64,000 bases of DNA, taken from positions 248,001 through 312,000 of the forward strand of contig JAWKPC010000004.1 of NCBI GenBank assembly GCA_041390865.1, given 5' to 3'. The stretch comes from JAUIIK01 sp041390865. Lineage in GTDB: Bacteria; Chloroflexota; Chloroflexia; Thermomicrobiales; CFX8. Under the pieces are notes generated by a model. That model was not told the origin of the DNA and made no database searches. It was given only the letters and a program-made list of their open reading frames with translations. A program made the translations under genes and the position numbers. This document shows positions 45,540-54,074 of this stretch, one piece after another; within the stretch, counting starts at the first letter, position 1; each line of letters begins with the position of its first letter.

Positions 45540-46787
45540 TCACTCGGGAAGGGCCCCGGCAGAGTCTCCCCCCGCTCGACTGTCCGGGGCCACCTCTTCC
45601 CTCTCCGCCTGATGCGGTTGGGTCAACGCCAGAATCGACGCCGCCGAGACGATCACGAACGAACCGGCGACGCCGATCAAGCCGTAGAGCGTCGGGTTGA
45701 ACCCGAAGAGCTCGAACGACTGGGCAACGAAGAACGACCCGAGGCTTCCACCGAGAAATAGCGAGAACGCGAAGATCGCCACACCTGTCGCCCGGGCCGA
45801 GGGCGCTAGCTCGGTCGCCCGAGTCTGGAAGGTCGTGTGCATCGTGATGAATCCAAAGCCGCCGAGAATCATGGCGACGAGAAAGAAGGGAATCGGCGGA
45901 AGAGTCATCGCGACGATCGCCGCCGTGATCAGCGCCCCGCCGGCGAGGATCATGCGCTGCTCGCCCAGTCTTGCAGCCATCGAGCCAAGCAAGCGCCCGG
46001 CCAGAATCGATGACAGGCCGTAGAGCGAGATGATGAAGCCGATCGCCGTATAGGAGAACTCATCGCGCTCGCGGAGGATCAAGCCGAAATAGGAGAATGA
46101 CCCGAGGACGATCGTGCCCTCAACGACTATGAGCAGGTAGTAACCAAGATGGCGGCGGTCTTCCAGGGCAACCTTGAACGGCGCCAGCCACGACCGGTTC
46201 GTCGCCGGCGGGCGAACCCTGGCGTTGGGCTCGCGCAGGATCAGCAGCATGACGGTCGCGGAAATGACCGAGATGATGACGAAGATCGCCCGCCAGGAGA
46301 CAACCGCCGCCAGAAAGCCGCCGATCGCGCCGGCCAGCACATTTCCCAGCGACAGCGACATCGCGGTGTAGCCGATGGCCGCCTGCCGGCGGCTGTATTC
46401 GACGGTGTCCCCGATGTACGTGAATGTCAGCGGGATGATCGCGGCAGCCGTCGCCCCGCTCAGAAAGCGGAAGATAATCAGCACATTGAGGCTCGGCGCC
46501 AGCGCGCAGAGCGCCGTGCCGATCGCGGCCGCCCCCAGCGCGACGGTGATGACCTGAACCCGGCCGACACGATCCGCGAGTGGGCCGTAGAGCAGCTGGA
46601 AGAAGCCGTACGGCAGGAGATAGGCGGTGACGGCGAGGCCAGCACGGCCGACCGAGGCGTCGAAATCTTCGGCGACGGCCGGCAGCACGGGATTCATTAC
46701 CTGCGAGTTGACGGCGACGGTGAAGATCGCGGCGACCAGGAGCCAGAACGTGCGGCCCGGTCCAGCCGAGCCTGAATCGTCCGGCAC
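45540..46787 (-). CDS. MFS transporter, 12-segment type
   Basis: 415 residues with about 12 membrane segments. The MFS motif YGPLADRVGRVQVITVALGA follows segment two, and RLLGSMAARLGEQRMILAGG repeats it in the second half. PAVAEDFDASVGRAGLAVTA is typical of the drug or arabinose-efflux branch. The start is GTG at 46787, three bases after the stop of the phosphatase gene, so they are co-transcribed. The substrate is unknown. Confidence 0.87.
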   Translation of the reverse strand: MPDDSGSAGPGRTFWLLVAAIFTVAVNSQVMNPVLPAVAEDFDASVGRAGLAVTAYLLPYGFFQLLYGPLADRVGRVQVITVALGAAAIGTALCALAPSLNVLIIFRFLSGATAAAIIPLTFTYIGDTVEYSRRQAAIGYTAMSLSLGNVLAGAIGGFLAAVVSWRAIFVIISVISATVMLLILREPNARVRPPATNRSWLAPFKVALEDRRHLGYYLLIVVEGTIVLGSFSYFGLILRERDEFSYTAIGFIISLYGLSSILAGRLLGSMAARLGEQRMILAGGALITAAIVAMTLPPIPFFLVAMILGGFGFITMHTTFQTRATELAPSARATGVAIFAFSLFLGGSLGSFFVAQSFELFGFNPTLYGLIGVAGSFVIVSAASILALTQPHQAEREEVAPDSRAGGDSAGALPE

Positions 46788-46790
46788 TCG

Positions 46791-47299
46791 CTATTCCTTC
46801 AGCAGCCGGCGGGACGCCTTCGGCGGCAGCAGCCATCGAAAGTCGCCCCAGCCCGGCGCGATGCGGTCGTCCGGCAGATCGACCCTTGCAAGCCCGGCCG
46901 TCCGCATCTTGACGCCACAACGCCGGTCGTTCCAGCAGAGCCAGCCGACAAGCTCGCCGATGCTCGGCATGTGGCCAGTCAGGACGACCTGCCCCGGGTT
47001 GCCGCGCGATCGAATGTCGTCGAGGATACCGGTGAACGACCCTCCGTAGATCAGGTTGTCGCTCGTTTCCGGCGTCGCCGACGGCCCGATGACCCCACCG
47101 ATGATCTCTCCGTCTGGTAGGCACGGACGTAGGGGCTGGAAAGGATGAGATCGGGCTTCACCCCGAGCTGCTTCAGGATGTTCGCTGTCCAGCCGGCTTC
47201 TTCCCGGCCGAGATCCGTCAGCCAGCGTTCCGCGTCAGAGTCAACACCGGGCGTCTCCCGGGCAATCGCATCACCGTGACGAACCAGATAGATTCTCAT
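46791..47299 (-). CDS. SixA-like histidine phosphatase, frameshifted
   Basis: About 168 residues. MRIYLVRHGDAIARETPGVD carries the RHG phosphatase motif; LTGHMPSIGELVGWLCWNDR carries the second catalytic His. SixA removes phosphate from His of phosphorelay or PTS-type proteins; short histidine phosphatases of this size may also act on small molecules. The parts are in two frames: a one-base shift near 47095-47110 (after SSPYVRAYQT) is needed. The start at 47299 is clear from the family; the frame is open upstream of it. Confidence 0.75.
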
Positions 47300-47442
47300 C
47301 GCACCCCACTCGTATCGAACCGTCGCGTCTACCTTGCATCGTAGCCTGATTCGGTGAGCCTCCGGCAAACCGTGCGCCAAGCCGGGATACGCCGGCGACT
47401 TCTCACGGAAATGGCGGCACGACAGGCGCTAGAATCGCTTGC

Positions 47443-48831
47443 ATGAGCGAGACGAGTAGCAACCGGTTGCGGCATACGTCGATGGCGCTGGCGGCCGTCG
47501 GGATCGTGCTGTTCGCGGTCTGGTCGGTCCGGCCGGCTGCGGGCGAGCTCAGCTACGGCTACGCGACCTATTACACGGCGGCGCGACTCGTCCACGACGG
47601 CGTCGGGACGGACAGGTTCTATGACCGGGAATGGTTTCGGGAACAGACGATAGAAGCCGGCTTCGGAGAGACCTCGGACATCTTCCACGTCAATCCACCG
47701 CCGACCGCGCTGCTGCTCTACCCGCTGAGCGGCATGAGTCCGACTCGCGCCGATGTCGTCTGGACATTGCTGAACGTCGTCATGCTCGGGCTGGCCATCG
47801 CCATCACCCTCGACACGCTCGGGAAAGCGGGAATGGCGGTCTCCCCCCGGGGGACGCTGTTCTGGGCCTTGATCGCGCTGCTCTGCGTCTACCATCCGCT
47901 CTGGGAGAACATCCGCTTCGGGCAGGTCTACGTGTTTTTGCTGCTCCTGCTGAGCCTGGTGATGCGCGCCTATGTCCTCGACCAGCGCCGCCGCCTCGGA
48001 TTCTGGCTGGGGGTGATGTTCGCGACGAAGTCGGCCGGAGCCGTGCTCTGGGGACTCCTCCTGCTCGGACGGCGATTCCGGAGCCTCGCCTGGGGAGCCG
48101 GGACGATCCTGGCAGCAGTCCTGCTCACGACCCCGGTGCTCGGGCTCGGGATGTGGTGGGAGTATGTCCAGCGCTTGCCCGAACTGTTCAACCAGCCCTG
48201 GAGCGGCGTCACCGCCTATCAGACGACGACCAGCTTCATACACCATAACCTCCACGCCGATCCCCGTTCGAACGCCGACCCGATCGTCGATCTGCCATCG
48301 GTCGTCGTCCCACTGACGACGACATTGAACCTCATCCTGTTCAGCGCCGCCGCCGTTGCCGGCTGGGTGCTGCAACGCCGGATGGAGGATGAGCGGTTGC
48401 GCGTCGCCCGATTCGGCCTGCTGTCGGCGCTGATGATCCCGCTGCAGCCGCTGGGCGAGGAGTACCACTACGTGCTCGTGCTACCGGCGATCTTTTCGGT
48501 GCTGCTGGTTGGACTGGCCGAGCCGTCCGGATTGCGGAGGGAGCTGATTCTCGCGCTGGGCGCACTCGGGACGCTGCTCATCGCCATGCCGCTGCACCAG
48601 ACGAGTCCCAGCCTGAGCCCGGGTTTCCGGGCCTTGCTCGCCTACCCGAAGCTGTATGGAGGTCTAATGATTGCCGGTGCGATGAGCGTTCAGCTCGTCA
48701 TCGCACCGGCATCGTGGCAGTTACGGATCAGCAGGGTCGCAGAGCGGCTATCGCTCGCTATTCAACGACCGTCAGCGCTTCGGCGACCGGCGTCCGAACG
48801 TTACTTTCCGGATCGACCGCCCAGACCTTGA
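47443..48831 (+). CDS. Glycosyltransferase family 87-like membrane protein (DUF2029)
   Basis: 462 residues with about ten membrane segments. The first large loop reads YGYATYYTAARLVHDGVGTD and FYDREWFREQTIEAGFGETS, and NPPPTALLLYPLSGMSPTRA precedes the next segment, as in GT87/PimE-like polyprenyl-phosphate-mannose transferases. Likely role: adding a sugar to a lipid or exported glycan outside the membrane. The last 74 bases overlap convergently with the secreted-protein gene at 48758-50176, so this end may be shorter in reality. Confidence 0.82.
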   Translation: MSETSSNRLRHTSMALAAVGIVLFAVWSVRPAAGELSYGYATYYTAARLVHDGVGTDRFYDREWFREQTIEAGFGETSDIFHVNPPPTALLLYPLSGMSPTRADVVWTLLNVVMLGLAIAITLDTLGKAGMAVSPRGTLFWALIALLCVYHPLWENIRFGQVYVFLLLLLSLVMRAYVLDQRRRLGFWLGVMFATKSAGAVLWGLLLLGRRFRSLAWGAGTILAAVLLTTPVLGLGMWWEYVQRLPELFNQPWSGVTAYQTTTSFIHHNLHADPRSNADPIVDLPSVVVPLTTTLNLILFSAAAVAGWVLQRRMEDERLRVARFGLLSALMIPLQPLGEEYHYVLVLPAIFSVLLVGLAEPSGLRRELILALGALGTLLIAMPLHQTSPSLSPGFRALLAYPKLYGGLMIAGAMSVQLVIAPASWQLRISRVAERLSLAIQRPSALRRPASERYFPDRPPRP

Positions 48832-50176
48832 CGTGGAACTCTCCCCGCCCGTTATAGACGTGGGTGATGTTCAGCCCGATATGGGCGGGCATCACGCCGC
48901 TCACATAGACCGAGCCGTCGTTGAAATCGGCGACGTAATAAACGGTGTCCGACGGCGACCAGTCGCTCACGACCGACATCGTGTCGGGGAAGTAGAGCTG
49001 GGCGACGCCGTTCGTCCCGACGACGACCTTGTCGATCGTGTCATTCGGCGCTCCGGGGACTTCCAGGTACGGCAGCGACAGCGAGCTGAACGCCTCTTGA
49101 CCTAACGGCTCGGGCCCGGCTTCACCGATCTCACCCCGCCCGACATCCAGCCGACAAGACAGGCAGTTTGCCGGCGTCGTCGCCGTCGGCGACCCGGCAG
49201 GCGTCTCGGTTGCTGACGCGGACGGAGGCTCGGTCGCCTCCGCGGTCGGCGTCGAAGTCGGCAGCGGGCCGGCTTCGTCGGCATTGATGATCTCGTAGCG
49301 CCACTCGTAGTAGTGCTGGCCGACGTTGCCGGTCTCGACCTTCCAGCCGTCCGGGTTGTCCGGTGTATAGGTAGCGACGCGGCGCTCGAAGACCTGGATC
49401 AGAATGTCGGTCGGCTGGCCGTTGAGTTCGATCGTCGACCAGTACGCTTCAGTGACCGGATAGCCAAACCCGAAGAAGGGATCCTGGAACAGAGGCCCCT
49501 GGGAAAGTCCGCCATTCGTCCAGATCGTGCCGGAAGCGTTCATGAAATCCCAGAAGGGAGACGCGATCGTGTGCGAGGTCTCGGCGACGAAGTGGGAGCC
49601 GGTCACGCCGTAGCCGGCGAAGCGGTCGTCCACGCCCGGCTGGCCATCCTGATCGACCGTGGCATCGATCGCCTGGCCGACGGGAACGGCCGGGGCGCTC
49701 ATCAGTCCCGCCATCTCGGCGTATGACGGCGCGCTCTCGTCGGTCGGATCACCGGCGATATTGATATCAGCCGGCGGATACTGCTGGAACAGCGTGTCGC
49801 CGAGCTGGAGATTGCCGGTCATGAGCTCGATCGGTAGCAATCCGGTGGTGACGTACCAGGGACTGTTCTGACCGACCGCTGGATCGGTCGGGATCTCCAT
49901 CCGCGCCTTCTGATAGTACTGGACGAGCCGCTGTCCGCCGGCGGCCTCGGCATAGGGCTCCATAATGCCGTCGGTCATTCCGGTCGGGCCCCAGATCCAG
50001 GTTCGATTGACCTCCAGATCGGCAACCGGTTTGTCGGTCCGCTCCCAGGTACGGCTGAATTCGCTAGTGGCGGGCTCCTCGGCGCCAACGCCGAGCAACG
50101 GCACGGCGAGCGCCGCGACCAGAAGCACCAGCGCGGCCCCAGCCGGCACCAGCACTCGCGGAAATCGATTGATCAT
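48758..50176 (-). CDS. Secreted protein of an unnamed family, paralogue 1 (with distinct C-terminal domain)
   Basis: 472 residues: a signal peptide (VLVPAGAALVLLVAALAVPL), then a conserved domain of about 260 residues, a Thr/Pro/Ser linker, and a second domain of about 130 residues. The conserved domain contains FSRTWERTDKPVADLEVNRT, RLVQYYQKARMEIPTDPAVG, WYVTTGLLPIELMTGNLQLG, PFFGFGYPVTEAYWSTIELN and ILIQVFERRVATYTPDNPDG, ending VGQHYYEWRY. The same pattern occurs in the genes at 52587 and 56255. The C-terminal domain here is unrelated to theirs and looks beta-rich. The start has GGAGG six bases upstream. Function unknown. Confidence 0.85.
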   Translation of the reverse strand: MINRFPRVLVPAGAALVLLVAALAVPLLGVGAEEPATSEFSRTWERTDKPVADLEVNRTWIWGPTGMTDGIMEPYAEAAGGQRLVQYYQKARMEIPTDPAVGQNSPWYVTTGLLPIELMTGNLQLGDTLFQQYPPADINIAGDPTDESAPSYAEMAGLMSAPAVPVGQAIDATVDQDGQPGVDDRFAGYGVTGSHFVAETSHTIASPFWDFMNASGTIWTNGGLSQGPLFQDPFFGFGYPVTEAYWSTIELNGQPTDILIQVFERRVATYTPDNPDGWKVETGNVGQHYYEWRYEIINADEAGPLPTSTPTAEATEPPSASATETPAGSPTATTPANCLSCRLDVGRGEIGEAGPEPLGQEAFSSLSLPYLEVPGAPNDTIDKVVVGTNGVAQLYFPDTMSVVSDWSPSDTVYYVADFNDGSVYVSGVMPAHIGLNITHVYNGRGEFHVKVWAVDPESNVRTPVAEALTVVE

Positions 50177-50298
50177 GCATAGCCTCCATAGTAAACGCGA
50201 TCGATAAGGTGAACGTACATAAAGAAGTATACGAGACGGAGATTAAGGGCCGGTTGTAGAGGGATGTTCACCTGATGATCGGGCGGGACTATGGATCC

Positions 50299-50328
50299 AG
50301 CCCCCGCCGGAATGTGCCGGCGGGGGCT
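50299..50328 (-). terminator. Terminator hairpin of the Lon-domain lipoprotein gene
   Basis: AGCCCCCGCCGG and CCGGCGGGGGCT form a perfect 12-base stem with a six-base loop, beginning 12 bases behind the stop at 50341. No T-run follows, but the stem is very strong. Confidence 0.65.
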
Positions 50329-50340
50329 GAGGAGCTATCG

Positions 50341-52407
50341 CTAGCTCGGAGAACTCGAGATTCGGAAGATGGCGAGAAGCTCGGAAAGCACGGCCGAGTG
50401 CCAGAAGTCACCGAGCGAATCGAGTTGCTCGAAGGCGTCGCCCTGACGCTCGAGCCGGGCGTTGTCGTAATAGTAGAGCGGCGATACCGGGTCTTCATCG
50501 GCGACACTCGACAGCCACACCTCGGCACGCTGATCCGCCAGATCGAGCATTTCGGCGAGCGCCGTCTGGCGGCCGTACTCGACCACGGAGCCGAACTCAT
50601 CCACCCGGGCGTCCAGCGAGTAGTACTCGGCGATGAGCATCGCCGACTGGTTGAATCCGAGTAGCGACGCGCCGAGGCGCATGATCTCCTGAGCCTCCGG
50701 CTTCGTCATGCTGCCGATAAGGATGTCTGCGCCGTTGACTGCCGCGATCGCCGTCAGATAGGTGTCGTCTGCGTCGATGAAGAGCAGCTTGCCGAGTTCC
50801 AGTGAATAGCCATTCTGCTCGGCGAACGGCGCGATGATGACCGAATCGAAGTAGCCGATGTTCGATTCCGCGCCGCGCCGGAAGACTTCGGACATCGCGG
50901 TCAGGGTGTCCAGATCCGGTGCCGGCGTCGTGCCGAAGCCGACACCGATGCTCATGATGTCATCCGCGACCTCGATATAGAAGTCAGCCAGCGCGAAACT
51001 GTAGGCGGACGAGTAGATCGCCGTCAGGATGTCGTCCTCGGTGTACTCGGTGTACTGGAGGTCGTCGATCGCCTGGTTCGCCTGGAAGATGATTCCCTGC
51101 GCGGCGGAGAGATAGGCCGCGGCATCGATCAGGGCGACCGTATCGGTTGCTGTCCGCGGCGTCTGCGCCTCGAGCTTCTGAACGAGCGCACTCAGGCGAG
51201 TCTGCGACGATGCAGAGGAGTCAACCCGGCTGATCATCGGGTCGATACCCTGGGTCAGATAAAGGTTGTCGAGCTCGGCAGCCTGGGTGCCGACCTTGAC
51301 GAAGACGGCCGCTTCCCACATGAGCTGGAAGGCTCGCGAGACCTGTCCTTCGATGAGGAGGGCGTCGGCCTGGGTTGCGAGGTCATCGGCGAAGAGAATG
51401 ATGTCCGTTCGATACTCCTGGACTTCAACCGGAAGTTCGAGGAAGCGATTGCGCTCCTCCTGATAGCGGGCGTACCAGTCGGTCGCGCCGGCCCGGTACT
51501 TGTTGTAGGCATCCGGCGGCATGGACGCCGTGCCGACGCTGTCAAGGACCGGTATCTCCGAACCGCCGGTCAGCATGCGATAGGCAGTGTAAACATCCGG
51601 AACCAGGACGACCTCGACGCCGTTCTGATTCCCGACCTGCACCAGATCGACCGGCTGCTGGAGCGTGTAGTCGACGTCAAAGCGCTGTCCTGCCGGGACG
51701 AGCACCGTCGTCTTCCCAGCCTCCGCCGCGCCAACGATCTTATGCGGGATGCCGCCGACGGGCCCGATCGTGCCGTCCGGGTTGATCGTCCCGGTCATCG
51801 TCATCGTCGGATCGATCTGATCGCCGAGCAGGCCCGCGAGAACGGCAACGGTCATCAGGGCGCCGGCGGACGGCCCGTCGGCACGGCCGGCGATGTCGAA
51901 GGCGAACTCGTATTCGGAGGGATTAATGCCCAGCATGAGCGACGCGGTGATGACCGCCATCCAGCCGGAGCTGCGCCACTGGGCGCCGGATCCGCCGACC
52001 TCGGACTCGAAGAAGCCTACCCGCAGATCGCCGACGTCGTTGTTCTCGACTGTCACGCGAACATGGGAGGTCCCGCCGATCCCCTGCTGCCCATCGTAAC
52101 CAGCCCAGAGGGCATCGGCTTCAACAGTTGCGCCGATAGGTTGCGGAGCCGTCGTTGGGGAAGGTTCAGGCGTCGGGACATCGGCTGAAGGCGTCGGCGT
52201 GGCATCCGCCGTCAGAGGAGTCGCAGTCGGCTCGGACGAGGCTTCGGTAGCCGTCGCCTCGCCATCGCCTCCGCCGGATGGCGTAGCGGTGATAATGACC
52301 GGAGTCTGGGTCGGATCATCGTCGTCGCCGCCGACCGGACCGCACGCAGTCGCAACCGCCGTAAAAACGAGCAGGAACATAGAAAAATAAGCGAACGGCC
52401 GAGCCAT
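50341..52407 (-). CDS. Lipoprotein with extracytoplasmic Lon-type (S16) protease domain
   Basis: About 688 residues. A lipoprotein signal ends at the Cys in ATACGPVGG (residue 22), followed by a Thr/Pro-rich linker. From about 90 comes a Lon protease domain: the Ser nucleophile is in GRADGPSAGALMTVAVLAG (Ser 180) and the Lys partner in VGGIPHKIVGAAEAG (Lys 223). No AAA+ domain is present, so it would act without ATP-driven unfolding, outside the cell. The remaining 400 residues are helical with no recognised motif, perhaps TPR-like. The ATG at 52407 has GGGAGGA nearby. Substrates are unknown; three secreted paralogues flank it. Confidence 0.85.
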   Translation of the reverse strand: MARPFAYFSMFLLVFTAVATACGPVGGDDDDPTQTPVIITATPSGGGDGEATATEASSEPTATPLTADATPTPSADVPTPEPSPTTAPQPIGATVEADALWAGYDGQQGIGGTSHVRVTVENNDVGDLRVGFFESEVGGSGAQWRSSGWMAVITASLMLGINPSEYEFAFDIAGRADGPSAGALMTVAVLAGLLGDQIDPTMTMTGTINPDGTIGPVGGIPHKIVGAAEAGKTTVLVPAGQRFDVDYTLQQPVDLVQVGNQNGVEVVLVPDVYTAYRMLTGGSEIPVLDSVGTASMPPDAYNKYRAGATDWYARYQEERNRFLELPVEVQEYRTDIILFADDLATQADALLIEGQVSRAFQLMWEAAVFVKVGTQAAELDNLYLTQGIDPMISRVDSSASSQTRLSALVQKLEAQTPRTATDTVALIDAAAYLSAAQGIIFQANQAIDDLQYTEYTEDDILTAIYSSAYSFALADFYIEVADDIMSIGVGFGTTPAPDLDTLTAMSEVFRRGAESNIGYFDSVIIAPFAEQNGYSLELGKLLFIDADDTYLTAIAAVNGADILIGSMTKPEAQEIMRLGASLLGFNQSAMLIAEYYSLDARVDEFGSVVEYGRQTALAEMLDLADQRAEVWLSSVADEDPVSPLYYYDNARLERQGDAFEQLDSLGDFWHSAVLSELLAIFRISSSPS

Positions 52408-52586
52408 CCTGCATCCTCCCGATGCTATTGCTTTGTCATACTTTGACAAGTACGCACACTGTAGTCCGCAGTGTAACAGATACGTTTCAGACATTACGTC
52501 GTGCAACGGTTCTGTGGATTCCTCACGAAAGGGAAGCCGATTGTACTGTATGCGTGAGATACCTCGATAAAGTGAGGATTGTCGAC

Positions 52587-53846
52587 ATGAACGGACGTTT
52601 CCGGCGACCGCTCCCGCTCCTGCTTTGCGTGCTCGTGGCTAGCCTGAGCCTGGCCCTGTTGCCGTCGGCAGCCAGTGCCGTCGAGCCTGGCGACCCGGCG
52701 TTCGAGCAGACCTGGAGCAGGACCGACCTGCCCGTCGCCTCGAACACGATCAGCCGGACGTGGATGTGGGGGCCCTCCGCATTCACCAGCCCGATGATCG
52801 AGTGGATGACCGACAATCCCGGCCATGGCAGGCTCGTCCAGTACTTCGACAAGAGCCGGATGGAGATCACCAACCCGGACGCCGACCCGAGCGCCGTCTG
52901 GTACGTCACCAACGGCCTGCTGGCGCAGGAGCTGGTGTCCGGCAATCTCCAGCTCGGGCTGACCGATTTCGATCAGCGCGAGCCGGCCGAGATCAACGCG
53001 GCCGGTGACGGCGACGACCCGGATGGCCCGACCTACGCCAGCTTCGAGCCGCTGCTGGACGCCGCGCCGCTCGCCGAGGGCGAGATCATCACGTCCCGCA
53101 TCGACCGTCAGGGCAATGTCACGAACGATGAATCCCTGGCGAGCAGAAACGTCGCCGCTACCGAGTACGCCACGGAGACGAATCACCGGATCGCCCAGCC
53201 CTTCTGGGAATTCATGACCTCGTCCGGCCCCGTCTATCAGAACGGCGAAAACCTGACCGCGCCGCTGTTCGAGACGCCCTTCTTCGCGACCGGACTACCG
53301 ATCACCGAAGCGTACTGGGCGACGGTGAGCGTCAACGGGGTGCCGCAGGATGTGCTCATCCAGGTCTTCGAGCGGAGGGTGCTGACCTACACGCCGGAGA
53401 ACGAGCCGGAATGGCAGGTCGAGGCGGGCAACGTCGGCCGCCACTATTATGAATGGCGCTATGGAGCCGAGCCGCCGAATGAACCGCCGGCTGCCACCGT
53501 CAGCGGCAGCGCGATCGGCCCGACTCCGCTACCGTCGATGTTCGCCCACAACGGACTGGCCCGGCTGACGATCGCCAACTACGCGCCGCAGCCGCTCATC
53601 GTGACGCTCCAGGGACCGGAGTCGCGAACTTTTGATGTCCCGGCTTGCGATGGCTGTGAAAGCACCAGCGAGCCCCCGAGCAGCTGTTCGTCCAACGCGC
53701 CGTCGATCACGCTCGATATCCCGCCGGGGACATACACCGTGACCAGCGAGCGGCCGGACAGCGACGCGCCTCCGCTGACCGGCCCCTGGACCATCGTGCC
53801 CAACGCCGGATACGGTGCCTGCTTCTTCGTTGTGGTGGATGGGTAG
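52587..53846 (+). CDS. Secreted protein of an unnamed family, paralogue 2
   Basis: About 419 residues. Signal peptide PLPLLLCVLVASLSLALLPS with cleavage after AASA. The conserved domain (FEQTWSRTDLPVASNTISRT, RLVQYFDKSRMEITNPDADP, AVWYVTNGLLAQELVSGNLQ, PFFATGLPITEAYWATVSVN, VLIQVFERRVLTYTPENEPE, GNVGRHYYEWRYG) is followed by a small Cys-containing domain (VPACDGCESTSEPPSSCSSN, ending VPNAGYGACFFVVVDG) that paralogue 3 shares. Copies 2 and 3 are close relatives. The start at 52587 has GTGAGGA upstream; the frame is open further back but has no signal there. Function unknown, extracellular or wall-associated. Confidence 0.87.
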   Translation: MNGRFRRPLPLLLCVLVASLSLALLPSAASAVEPGDPAFEQTWSRTDLPVASNTISRTWMWGPSAFTSPMIEWMTDNPGHGRLVQYFDKSRMEITNPDADPSAVWYVTNGLLAQELVSGNLQLGLTDFDQREPAEINAAGDGDDPDGPTYASFEPLLDAAPLAEGEIITSRIDRQGNVTNDESLASRNVAATEYATETNHRIAQPFWEFMTSSGPVYQNGENLTAPLFETPFFATGLPITEAYWATVSVNGVPQDVLIQVFERRVLTYTPENEPEWQVEAGNVGRHYYEWRYGAEPPNEPPAATVSGSAIGPTPLPSMFAHNGLARLTIANYAPQPLIVTLQGPESRTFDVPACDGCESTSEPPSSCSSNAPSITLDIPPGTYTVTSERPDSDAPPLTGPWTIVPNAGYGACFFVVVDG

Positions 53847-53945
53847 CCTGTAATACGCATGAGTGTGGTCCCGGTAGAGACGTCGCCGTTGGCCCGTCTG
53901 AGCAGCACGACCTCCGCCTTTCCGGGAAACCACCATGCCTCAAGA

Positions 53946-54030
53946 CTGTCAGTTCGACCAGCGGGAGAAATCTCGGTATAGCACGATACTGGCGCCTGAC
54001 TGCTATTTCTCTCCGCGGTCGAACTGACAG
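53946..54030. repeat. 85-base imperfect inverted repeat between convergent genes
   Basis: Arms 53946-53971 and 54005-54030, beginning CTGTCAGTTCGACC and ending with its complement GGTCGAACTGACAG; the first 14 bases match perfectly and the rest closely. The inner 33 bases can form a further small stem (TAGCA/TGCTA). Placed between the ends of paralogue 2 and the META lipoprotein gene, it may be a bidirectional terminator or a small mobile element remnant. Confidence 0.6.
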
Positions 54031-54074
54031 GATGCATGCCCACGAGTTTCCCGGGAAGAGCAGTCGTCGCGAGC

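Noticed and set aside
47329..48468. 379-codon open frame on the minus strand
   Set aside because: Mirror of the GT87 gene; Gln/Glu/Arg-rich and without motifs.
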